A DNA stretch of 64,000 nt from Echinicola vietnamensis DSM 17526 (lineage in GTDB: Bacteria; Bacteroidota; Bacteroidia; Cytophagales; Cyclobacteriaceae): NCBI RefSeq assembly GCF_000325705.1, contig NC_019904.1, positions 814,001 to 878,000 of the forward strand, written 5' to 3'. Under the pieces are notes generated by a model. That model did not search any database. It was not told where the DNA came from and saw only the letters and a program-made list of their open reading frames with translations. The position numbers were made by a program, and so were the translations under genes. Positions 23,478-31,298 of this stretch are shown here, piece by piece (the stretch's first letter is position 1; every line of letters begins with the position of its first letter).

Positions 23478-24839
23478 CTACCGTTTGCCTCCTTTTTTCT
23501 TCATCTGGTTACGGTTTCTTTTGGCCTTGCTGTTTTTGTTGCCGCGGACTTTTTTCTTTTCAGGATTATAATGCGGATTGGTATTGGCACGGACCTTTTT
23601 CTCGTGGAAGGCCCCTTTGAAAGTAGGGTCAGCTTTTTGCCGTTGCTTGTCGATTTCCCGGTCGTAAGCCTGTTTTTCAGCAAAAGGCGTATCGGCAATG
23701 CGCACCTCCTTGGGAATAGGTTCCTCGGGCACCTCCATGCGGATAATCTCCTCGATCCGCCCAAAATGGTATTCCTCTGCCGGGTTGACAAAGGTAAAGG
23801 CGGCCCCTTCCTGCTCTGCCCGCCCCGTACGTCCCACACGGTGGACATAGTCCTCATAGATCAGCGGCACATCAAAATTCACCACGTGGCTGACCATGCT
23901 GATGTCCAGCCCTCTGGCCGCTACGTCCGTGGCCACAAGGATCCGCACATCGCCGGACTTGAAGTCATCCACTGAATTGATTCGGGTATTTTGGCCCTTG
24001 TTGGCATGGATCACGCGGATTTCACCGTGTTTCCTACGTTCAAGGTATTGGTAAACCGCTTCGGCATTTTTGCGGGATTTGGTAAAGACGATCACCCGGT
24101 TGATTTCCTCGTTCTGCAGCAGGTGATCCAGCAGGGTGATCTTGGTCTTGAGGTTGGGGACAAAATACTTGGTTTGCGCCACCGTATCTGCCGTGGTCGC
24201 TTGGAGCGCTATTTCGATCCGCTCGGGAAACTCCAAAAACTCGTGCGATATCCGTTCTACCCGTTCTGAAAAAGTAGCCGAAAAAAGCATGTTTTGCCGC
24301 TTCACCGGGATCACTTCCAAGATAGACCTGATCTGCGGCATAAATCCCATGTCCATCATCTTGTCCGCCTCGTCCATGACCATGGTTTTGATATTGCGGA
24401 CGAAGAGCTCTCCTTTGCTATAAATATCCATAAACCGACCCGGTGTGGCGATGATAATATCCACCCCTGCACGAATTTTTTCGATCTGTGGTGTCGGCCC
24501 GACCCCTCCGTAAAGGCAGGCATACCGCAAGTCGGTATATTTGCCCAAGGTCAAAATAGCCTGCTCGATCTGAATCACCAGTTCCCGCGTAGGGGCCAAG
24601 ATCAAGGCCCTGGCATGTTCACCTTGTGCATATTTGGTCTTCATCAACAGCGGCAGCACATAAGCAGCAGTCTTTCCTGTACCGGTCTGGGCAATTCCCA
24701 AGATGTCCTGTCCGGCCAGCGCCAGCGGAATGGTCTTTTCCTGAATGGGGGTGGGTTTGGTATACCCCGCCTCTTTCACCGCTTCCAAAAGCTGCTTGTT
24801 CAATTTAAAATTTTCGAAAGACTGCGGGCTATCAGACAT
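23478..24839 (-). CDS. DEAD-box RNA helicase, RhlE-type
   Basis: 453 residues. All core motifs are visible: Q motif (GYTKPTPIQ), AQTGTGKT (Walker A), PTRELV, DEAD (VMDEADKMMDMGF), SAT, and in the second RecA domain ARGLD and HRVGRTGR. The C-terminal tail of about 75 residues is rich in Lys, Arg and Asn (KKVRGNKNSKAKRNRNQ), typical of RhlE-like helicases that act in ribosome assembly or mRNA turnover. It is cytoplasmic. It is divergent from pyrC with a 70-bp gap. The exact cellular role cannot be read from sequence. Confidence 0.92.
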   Translation of the reverse strand: MSDSPQSFENFKLNKQLLEAVKEAGYTKPTPIQEKTIPLALAGQDILGIAQTGTGKTAAYVLPLLMKTKYAQGEHARALILAPTRELVIQIEQAILTLGKYTDLRYACLYGGVGPTPQIEKIRAGVDIIIATPGRFMDIYSKGELFVRNIKTMVMDEADKMMDMGFMPQIRSILEVIPVKRQNMLFSATFSERVERISHEFLEFPERIEIALQATTADTVAQTKYFVPNLKTKITLLDHLLQNEEINRVIVFTKSRKNAEAVYQYLERRKHGEIRVIHANKGQNTRINSVDDFKSGDVRILVATDVAARGLDISMVSHVVNFDVPLIYEDYVHRVGRTGRAEQEGAAFTFVNPAEEYHFGRIEEIIRMEVPEEPIPKEVRIADTPFAEKQAYDREIDKQRQKADPTFKGAFHEKKVRANTNPHYNPEKKKVRGNKNSKAKRNRNQMKKKGGKR

Positions 24840-24909
24840 GATTTATTAATTTTAGCTTCAAATAGATTTAGGACAGTTCTACTCCTACAAATTTCAATAT
24901 AATTAAGAT

Positions 24910-26259
24910 ATGAAGAAGCGTATATTGATCACTGATGCAAATATAGTAAATGAAGGTAAGATTATCCGTGGCGATGTCTATATACAAGACGGATTGATTT
25001 TCGCCGCGGGCGGAAATCTGAAAGATTTTAAGGAAGAAGCCGACATTACCATAGACGCAGCGGGGAAATATCTGCTTCCTGGCTTGATAGACGACCAGGT
25101 GCACTTCCGTGAGCCGGGCCTAACACATAAAGCTGAAATCTACACAGAAGCCAAGGCCGCTGTGGCCGGAGGGGTCACCACGTTCATGGAAATGCCCAAT
25201 ACGGTCCCTCAAGCCACTACCTTAGCCCTTCTGGAGGAAAAATATACGATTGCTGCCGAAAAATCACTGGCCAATTACTCTTTTTACCTCGGCGCCACCA
25301 ATGACAACTTGGACGAACTCCTCAAGGCAGACCCCTCCAAGATCTGTGGCATCAAGGTATTCCAAGGCTCTTCCACGGGAAATATGCTGGTGGACAACCA
25401 AGAAACGCTGGAGGGCATTTTCGAAAAATGTGAGATGCTGATTGCCACACACAGTGAAAATGACGACATCATCAAGGCAAACCTGGAAAAATACCGTGGG
25501 GAATACGGAGATGACATTCCCGTAAAATTCCACCCTAAAATCCGTTCAGCAGAAGCTTGCTATGATGCTTCCAAGCGGGTAGTGGACCTGGCCAGGAAGT
25601 ACGGCACCAAACTCCACATCCTCCACATCAGCACTGCCAAAGAGGTCATGCTTTTTGACAACACCCTTCCATTGGCGGAAAAACGCATCACCGCCGAAGC
25701 CTGTATCCACCATATGTGGTTTTCTGAAGAAGATTACGATAAAAAGGGCACATTGATCAAGTGGAACCCTGCCGTAAAAACCGCCGAAGACCGTGAAGAA
25801 ATCCTAAATGGAGTGCTGGACGATCACATCGATGTCATTGCTACGGACCATGCGCCACATACCTTGGAAGAAAAGGACAATCCGTACACCAAAGCACCGT
25901 CCGGCGGCCCATTGGTGCAGCACAGCTTGGTGGCCCTGCTCGAAATGTACCATCAAGGGAAAATCACATTGGAGCAAATCGTCCAAAAGGCCTGTCATAA
26001 TGTCGCTATTCTGTTTGAAATTGATAAAAGAGGCTATATCCGTCCCGGCTATCACGCTGACATGGTACTGGTGGATTTGGATTCCCCTTGGGAAGTAAAA
26101 AAGGAAAACATCCTCTCCAAATGTGGTTGGTCTCCCTTTGAAGGGCAGGTCTTCCAGTCAAAAGTCACCCATACCATCGTTTCCGGACATATTGCGTACG
26201 AAAATGAGACATTCGATGAATCACAAAAAGGCCAACGGCTTAAATTTTCCAGAAAATAA
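24910..26259 (+). CDS. pyrC: Dihydroorotase
   Basis: 449 residues of the amidohydrolase superfamily. It forms dihydroorotate from carbamoyl aspartate in pyrimidine synthesis. Features are the metal-binding DDQVHFREPG (H-x-H equivalent with Val-His-Phe-Arg), GIKVFQGSSTG with the candidate carboxylated Lys, ATHSEND and HILHIST for the other metal His residues, and IATDHAPHT with the catalytic Asp. It is of the long (class I/allantoinase-like) type. carB, acting earlier in the same pathway, is 20 kb away. Allantoinase is an alternative, but the DHO-typical HFREPG and APHT motifs favour this call. Confidence 0.92.
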   Translation: MKKRILITDANIVNEGKIIRGDVYIQDGLIFAAGGNLKDFKEEADITIDAAGKYLLPGLIDDQVHFREPGLTHKAEIYTEAKAAVAGGVTTFMEMPNTVPQATTLALLEEKYTIAAEKSLANYSFYLGATNDNLDELLKADPSKICGIKVFQGSSTGNMLVDNQETLEGIFEKCEMLIATHSENDDIIKANLEKYRGEYGDDIPVKFHPKIRSAEACYDASKRVVDLARKYGTKLHILHISTAKEVMLFDNTLPLAEKRITAEACIHHMWFSEEDYDKKGTLIKWNPAVKTAEDREEILNGVLDDHIDVIATDHAPHTLEEKDNPYTKAPSGGPLVQHSLVALLEMYHQGKITLEQIVQKACHNVAILFEIDKRGYIRPGYHADMVLVDLDSPWEVKKENILSKCGWSPFEGQVFQSKVTHTIVSGHIAYENETFDESQKGQRLKFSRK

Positions 26260-26275
26260 TTAGCGCTAGCTATTG

Positions 26276-26303
26276 TTTGAAAAAAAACCGTGTATTACCT
26301 TTG
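26276..26303 (+). promoter_or_regulatory. Promoter of tRNA-His
   Basis: TTTG (26276-26279), a 16-nt spacer and TACCTTTG (26296-26303). The -7 box matches the Bacteroidota consensus; the spacer is one base shorter than usual. The tRNA starts about 42 nt downstream. Confidence 0.75.
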
Positions 26304-26345
26304 CAGTCCATTCAGGGAAAAGACCAGAATACATCCTTAAATATG

Positions 26346-26422
26346 GTGGTTGTAGCTCAGCTGGTTAGAGCGCTGGTTTGTGGCACCAGAGGTCGTCGGT
26401 TCGAACCCGATCTTCCACCCCA
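26346..26422 (+). tRNA. tRNA-His (GTG)
   Basis: Cloverleaf with D arm GCTCAGCTGGTTAGAGC, anticodon arm GCTGGTTTGTGGCACCAG giving GTG, and T arm GTCGGTTCGAACCCGAT. The acceptor has the extra 5' G (26345) that tRNA-His needs. The acceptor stem tolerates two T-T mismatches. Unlike tRNA-Phe in this window, CCA appears encoded at 26420-26422. A terminator follows at once. Confidence 0.95.
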
Positions 26423-26453
26423 AAACCCCTCATAATGAGGGGTTTTTCTTTTT
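26423..26453 (+). terminator. Terminator of tRNA-His
   Basis: AACCCCTCA and TGAGGGGTT around loop TAA, followed by TTTCTTTTTT. It begins right after the tRNA. Confidence 0.92.
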
Positions 26454-26522
26454 TAACACCAGGCAAGGAACTATTTCGGCATACTATTTGTCGGAAGAAT
26501 GTATCATCAAAACAGTGCAGTA

Positions 26523-26672
26523 ATGTTTACATTATTCAAACAACGAACGGCCTTTCCAAAGGCGAAACCAGTAAATTTGAAGGATATTCAAATGTATATG
26601 GCAAAATTCGAAGAATCGCTGAAAAACTTCGATGAGGTACAAAAAGAAAACGTTAAATCAATTACCAGATAA
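26523..26672 (+). CDS. Small protein of 49 residues, unknown function
   Basis: ATG at 26523 to TAA at 26670-26672. The protein begins MFTLFKQRTAFPKAKPVNLK and continues as a probable amphipathic helix (MYMAKFEESLKNFDEVQKEN). There is no signal peptide. Reasons to believe it: it lies in its own interval between the tRNA-His terminator and the debranching enzyme, and it is followed after 6 bp by a strong terminator, so a dedicated transcript ends with it. A clear ribosome-binding site is not visible, as is usual here. It resembles no family I know. It may be a regulator of the adjacent glycogen operon or a phasin-like helix, but this is only a guess. Confidence 0.55.
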   Translation: MFTLFKQRTAFPKAKPVNLKDIQMYMAKFEESLKNFDEVQKENVKSITR

Positions 26673-26678
26673 TAGTAA

Positions 26679-26711
26679 AAAGGTCACAATTTAGTGACCT
26701 TTATTTTTTTA
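26679..26711 (+). terminator. Terminator of the 49-residue small gene
   Basis: AAAGGTCAC and GTGACCTTT around AATTTA, followed by ATTTTTTT. It separates the small gene from the glycogen operon. Confidence 0.88.
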
Positions 26712-26787
26712 CATTTTATTTTTCTTTTCGCAGTATTAAGGTATTTTTAGTAAACACTCTAAAACCACTTTTAACTGCAAAAAACTA

Positions 26788-28704
26788 ATGAGCTACATCC
26801 ATTTTGATAAGACGGAATTAATCAACCTTAATTATTCGCTCGAAAAAGAAACCATTCGTTCCAATCGGTCGGGATGCTACACCAGCACCACCATCATAGG
26901 ATGTAACACCAGAAAATACCATGGCCTGCTCGTGGCTCCCCAGCCACAAATCGACTCGCAGCTCCATGTATTATTGTCCACCATTCACGAAACGGTCATC
27001 CAGCGTGGCGCCAGCTTTAACCTGGGCATTTGTAAATACCCCGGCACTTACGCTCCGAGAGGCCATAAATACTTGGAAGACTACAGTTCCGAGCCGATCC
27101 CAAAGCTCACCTACCGGGTAGGAGGGGTAGTTTTACAAAAAGAAATCATCCTCGACACCACTGCAGACCGGATGATGATCAAGTACACCCTGCTGGACGC
27201 CCATTCACCCACCACTTTAAGGCTAAGCCCGTTTTTGGCCTTTAGGGGCTATCATTCCCTCTCCAAAGCCAATACTTACGTAAACAAGAAATACCAAAAG
27301 GTGGCAAACGGACTGGAATTTAAGCTTTATGACGCCTACTCCCCCCTTTCCCTCCAGCTATCCAAGAAGAACGATTTCATCGCCGTTCCCGATTGGTATT
27401 ATGACATCGAGTACATCAGGGAAAAGGAGCGAGGCTACGATTTTCTGGAAGACCTGTATGTACCGGGCTATTTTGAATTTCCGATTGAAAAAGGAGAATC
27501 GGTTATTTTTGCTGCCGGACTGGAGGAAGCAGATCCGAAGGCCTTGGCAGAAGCCTTTGACAGGGAACTGAAAAGAAGAACCCCAAGGGACAATTTTGAA
27601 AACTGCCTTAAAAATGCCGCTGGCCAATTTATCAGCCGCCGCGGCGACGAGACCAGGGTCATTGCCGGCTACCCGTGGTTTGGCTGGTGGGGAAGGGATA
27701 CCTTGATTGCCATACCCGGGCTCACCCTGACACAAGGCGATTACACGACCTTTAAAGAGGTCATGCGCACCCTTTCCCAAGACATCAAAGGCGCCATGTT
27801 TCCCAACATAGGAAGCGGGGGCCAATTTAACATGAACACCTTGGATGCGCCATTGTGGTATTTCTGGGCTTGGCAGCAATACGAAGCCTACACGGAGGAT
27901 CGCAAAACTGTCACTGAACACTACCTTCCCAAATTAAAAGGCATCATCGATGGCCTCATGGCCGGAAGTGACTTTAACATCCATATGCAGGAAAACGGTC
28001 TGCTTTACGGCGGCCAAGAAGGCATTGCCCTGACGTGGATGGATGCGGTCACCAGCGATGGCCCGGTCACCCCGAGAATAGGCTGCCCCGTAGAGATCAA
28101 TGCGCTTTGGTACAATGCACTCTGCTATTATCACGAGCTTACCCAAGAAGCCTTTGCCAAAGAGCTAGCCGAAAAAGTAAAAGCCGCTTTCATTGAGGCG
28201 TTTTGGGATAAAGAAAAAGGATACCTCGCGGATGTGGTCGACGGCCGGCACAAGGACTGGTCCATCCGTCCCAACATGGTATTTGCCACTTCCCTGCCTT
28301 ACAGCCCACTGGATGATATCCAAAAAGCGGAAGTCCTGGAAACCATCAAGTCTTACCTCCTCACGCCAAGGGGGCTGAGAACACTCGCCCCTGGCAATGC
28401 TGCTTATAAAGGCTATTACCAAGGCAACCAATACCAGCGGGACAATGCTTATCACCAAGGAACGGCCTGGCCTTGGCTCCTTGGCCACTTTGTGGAAGGT
28501 TATCTAAAAATTCACGGCAAAGCCGGCAAAAGCATGATACAAAAGTTGATCAAAGGTTTTGACGACACCATGTCCCAGTATGGGATTGGCTCCATTGCGG
28601 AGATTTATGACGGGGATCCGCCCCACAGACCAAAAGGAGCTATTTCACAAGCATGGAGCGTCGGAGAACTCCTCCGGATCATGCATCTAGTTAATCACTA
28701 TTAA
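26788..28704 (+). CDS. Glycogen debranching enzyme (amylo-alpha-1,6-glucosidase)
   Basis: 638 residues. The N-terminal domain (about 15-230) is of the bacterial GDE N-terminal type (GCYTSTTIIGCNTRKYHGLLVAP). The C-terminal (alpha/alpha)6 catalytic domain (about 270-635) has AGYPWFGWWGRDTLIAIPG, GLTLTQGDY, and the QRDNAYHQGTAWPWLLGHF motif near the end of the barrel. It removes alpha-1,6-linked glucose left at glycogen branch points. It heads an operon with a glycogen-synthase-like glycosyltransferase (12 bp gap) and a GH57 enzyme (4-bp overlap). Together they form the Bacteroidota glycogen/alpha-glucan module. It is cytoplasmic. Confidence 0.93.
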   Translation: MSYIHFDKTELINLNYSLEKETIRSNRSGCYTSTTIIGCNTRKYHGLLVAPQPQIDSQLHVLLSTIHETVIQRGASFNLGICKYPGTYAPRGHKYLEDYSSEPIPKLTYRVGGVVLQKEIILDTTADRMMIKYTLLDAHSPTTLRLSPFLAFRGYHSLSKANTYVNKKYQKVANGLEFKLYDAYSPLSLQLSKKNDFIAVPDWYYDIEYIREKERGYDFLEDLYVPGYFEFPIEKGESVIFAAGLEEADPKALAEAFDRELKRRTPRDNFENCLKNAAGQFISRRGDETRVIAGYPWFGWWGRDTLIAIPGLTLTQGDYTTFKEVMRTLSQDIKGAMFPNIGSGGQFNMNTLDAPLWYFWAWQQYEAYTEDRKTVTEHYLPKLKGIIDGLMAGSDFNIHMQENGLLYGGQEGIALTWMDAVTSDGPVTPRIGCPVEINALWYNALCYYHELTQEAFAKELAEKVKAAFIEAFWDKEKGYLADVVDGRHKDWSIRPNMVFATSLPYSPLDDIQKAEVLETIKSYLLTPRGLRTLAPGNAAYKGYYQGNQYQRDNAYHQGTAWPWLLGHFVEGYLKIHGKAGKSMIQKLIKGFDDTMSQYGIGSIAEIYDGDPPHRPKGAISQAWSVGELLRIMHLVNHY

Positions 28705-28716
28705 ACGTCACTTTTT

Positions 28717-30006
28717 ATGAAGGTATTAATGTTTGGATGGGAATTTCCACCACATATTTCCGGTGGATTGGGCACAGCCTGTTATGGGCTACTGAAAGGA
28801 ATGTCACATTTTGATCATGAAGTGATTTTCGTCGTCCCTAAGCTATATGGAGATGAAGATCCCTTAGCTGATTTTGTAAATGCAAGTGACGTAGAGATCG
28901 ATTATAGAGAACAACGATTCAAACAGATTTGGAAAAACCTTACTTACTTGGAAGTAAGCTCCTTTTTAATACCTTATTTGGGACCGGAAGAATATGCACG
29001 CTTTACCGATAAAGCCCTGCATGACCGCACCGATGTGGACGAAAGCATTTTCGCCAACAAATTTTCGTTCACCGGAAAATACACCAAAGACCTGATCATG
29101 GAAGTGTCACGCTACGCCTTGGTGGCGGGGCAAATTGCCAAAAACAAAGAGCATGACATCATCCATGCGCACGATTGGCTGTCCTTTCCTGCCGGCATAG
29201 CTGCCAAAAAAATAAGCGGCAAACCACTGGTAGTACATGTCCACGCCACGGAATTTGACCGCTCCGGAGAGCACGTAAACCAGCGCGTATACGATATCGA
29301 GCGATCGGGAATGGAAATGGCCGATAAAATCATCGCGGTCAGCCACCTCACGAAGAAGACGATCATTTCTCGCTACGGTATTCCTGAGGAAAAGATCACC
29401 GTCATCCACAATGCCGTCCTGGACACCAGCATCATCACCAGCACGGCTACCAAAAAAGTACCGGAGAAAATAGTGACTTTTCTCGGCAGGATCACCTTCC
29501 AAAAAGGCCCTGAATACTTTATCGAAGCAGCAAACAAAGTCCTCAAAAAAGACGACAATGTACGTTTCGTAATGGCAGGATCTGGCGACCTGATGAACCG
29601 GATGATCGACCGTGTGGCAGAGCTGCGCATCGCCACAAAATTCCATTTCACGGGATTTCTCAGAGGAGGAGATGTGGATCAGATGTTTGCCATCAGTGAC
29701 GTATATGTCATGCCTTCTGTATCGGAGCCGTTTGGCATCTCTCCATTGGAAGCCGTCCGATACAATACACCCGTCATCATCTCCAAACAATCCGGAGTGG
29801 CAGAAGTCCTTACCAACGCCCTCAAAATTGATTTTTGGGATATAGACGCCATGGCGGATGCCATATTTGCCCTGCTTCATTACGGGGGCATATCCACCAT
29901 GTTCCGACAGTGCGGAAGCGAAGAGCTCAAAAAGATGAAATGGGAACATGTCGCTGAAAAAATCTTCGCCCTTTATGATAAAACTTTAACTGTAACACAT
30001 TCATGA
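28717..30006 (+). CDS. GT4-family glycosyltransferase, glycogen synthase-like
   Basis: 429 residues with a GT-B fold. The N-terminus MKVLMFGWEFPPHISGGLGT is the ADP/UDP-glucose-binding loop of starch/glycogen synthases (KxGGL replaced by SGGLG). DIIHAHDWLSFPAG and VHATEFDRSGEH line the acceptor cleft. The C-terminal domain starts near 245 (VTFLGRITFQKGPEYF) and has SVSEPFGISPLEAVRYNTPVI, the E-x7-E nucleotide-sugar motif. It most likely elongates alpha-1,4-glucan. The operon position between the debranching enzyme and GH57 supports this. Its last codons overlap the next start (ATGA). Confidence 0.88.
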   Translation: MKVLMFGWEFPPHISGGLGTACYGLLKGMSHFDHEVIFVVPKLYGDEDPLADFVNASDVEIDYREQRFKQIWKNLTYLEVSSFLIPYLGPEEYARFTDKALHDRTDVDESIFANKFSFTGKYTKDLIMEVSRYALVAGQIAKNKEHDIIHAHDWLSFPAGIAAKKISGKPLVVHVHATEFDRSGEHVNQRVYDIERSGMEMADKIIAVSHLTKKTIISRYGIPEEKITVIHNAVLDTSIITSTATKKVPEKIVTFLGRITFQKGPEYFIEAANKVLKKDDNVRFVMAGSGDLMNRMIDRVAELRIATKFHFTGFLRGGDVDQMFAISDVYVMPSVSEPFGISPLEAVRYNTPVIISKQSGVAEVLTNALKIDFWDIDAMADAIFALLHYGGISTMFRQCGSEELKKMKWEHVAEKIFALYDKTLTVTHS

Positions 30007-31214
30007 GAACCATTTGTTTTTATTTCCAGGTCCACCAGCCGTATCGGCTAAAACCTTATCGATTCTTTGATATTGGCGAAGACCATCATTATTGGGACGA
30101 TTTTGCCAACAAAAGCATAATGCGGAAAGTAGCTGAAAAATGCTACTTGCCCATGAATGCCCTACTGCTCGAATTAATAGAAAAGTATCAAGGCCAGTTT
30201 AAGGTCAGCTTTTCCCTGTCGGGAGTATTTATGGATCAAATGGAAGAATATGCACCTGATGTCTTGGAGAGCTTCCAGAAACTCGTGGCCACCGGGCATG
30301 CAGAACTGCTAAATGAAACCTATGCCCATGCCCTTTCGGCACTGAAAAGCAAAGACGAATTTCATGACATGGTGCGTGCTCAGCAGGAAAAAGTCAAAAA
30401 GCTCTTTAACGGATATACTCCCAAAGTATTTCGAAATACCGAGTTGATCTACTCGGATATTATCGGGGAGATGGTAGCCGAACTGGGATATGAAGCCATC
30501 CTGACCGAAGGCGCCAAGCATATCTTGGGCTGGAAAAGTCCCAATTATGTGTATTGCAATGCCATCGAACCCAAATTAAAGGTGTTGCTGAAAAACTTCC
30601 GCCTCAGTGATGACATTGCTTTTCGCTTTGGGGAAAAGGCATGGGCCGACTGGCCGCTTACTACAGACAAGTTCGTCAACTGGATCAATCAAATCCCCCA
30701 GGAAGAAGAAGTCATCAATTTATTTATGGATTATGAAACCTTTGGGGAGCACCAGTGGGCTGAGAGTGGAATTTTTGAGTTTATGCGCCATCTACCCGAT
30801 GCGGTGCTCAACCAATCCAACTTCACCTTTTCCACCCCTTCAGAGGTCGTAGCAGAAGCCACTCCTGTCGGCAAAATACACGTCCCCGTTCCCATTTCCT
30901 GGGCAGATGAAGAGCGTGACCTTACCGCTTGGCTGGGCAACGACCTTCAGGATGAAGCCTTTGATCGCCTTTATGAATTAGAACCTTTGGTCAGGCAATC
31001 TCAAGATCCGCAAATCCAAAAAGACTGGAAATACCTTCAGACCAGTGACCACTTCTATTATATGTGTACCAAATTCTTTTCTGATGGTGATATTCACGCC
31101 TATTTTAGTCCGTACGAAAGCCCTTACGAGGCATTTATCAACTTCATGAATGTCCTGAGCGACTTTATGCTGCGGCTGAAAAAAGAACAAAATGCCTCCC
31201 TTCCGAAAGCTTAG
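30003..31214 (+). CDS. Glycoside hydrolase family 57 (alpha-amylase/alpha-glucanotransferase type)
   Basis: 403 residues. GH57 motifs are visible in order: FQVHQPYRLKPY (motif 1, HQP), GHAELLNETYAHAL (motif 2), FRNTELIYSD (motif 3, with the nucleophilic Glu), FMDYETFGEHQW (motif 4, acid/base Asp), and a final helical region. GH57 enzymes cleave or transfer alpha-1,4-glucan chains; some are branching enzymes. At 403 residues it is the short type without the extra C-terminal domain of GH57 branching enzymes. It overlaps the GT4 gene by 4 bp, indicating coupled translation. A shared terminator follows. Confidence 0.9.
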   Translation: MRTICFYFQVHQPYRLKPYRFFDIGEDHHYWDDFANKSIMRKVAEKCYLPMNALLLELIEKYQGQFKVSFSLSGVFMDQMEEYAPDVLESFQKLVATGHAELLNETYAHALSALKSKDEFHDMVRAQQEKVKKLFNGYTPKVFRNTELIYSDIIGEMVAELGYEAILTEGAKHILGWKSPNYVYCNAIEPKLKVLLKNFRLSDDIAFRFGEKAWADWPLTTDKFVNWINQIPQEEEVINLFMDYETFGEHQWAESGIFEFMRHLPDAVLNQSNFTFSTPSEVVAEATPVGKIHVPVPISWADEERDLTAWLGNDLQDEAFDRLYELEPLVRQSQDPQIQKDWKYLQTSDHFYYMCTKFFSDGDIHAYFSPYESPYEAFINFMNVLSDFMLRLKKEQNASLPKA

Positions 31215-31235
31215 CGCGGTTTAAAAAATGTAAAT

Positions 31236-31270
31236 AAAAAAATCCCCGGTATGACTACCGGGGATTTTTC
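31236..31270. terminator. Bidirectional terminator between the glycogen operon and clpB
   Basis: AAAAATCCCCGGTA and a matching TACCGGGGATTTTT around the loop TGAC. A runs on one side and T runs on the other allow action on both converging transcripts (GH57 gene, plus; clpB, minus). Confidence 0.92.
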
Positions 31271-31298
31271 ATTTAATCCTATTCAGAATCCAAAGGCA

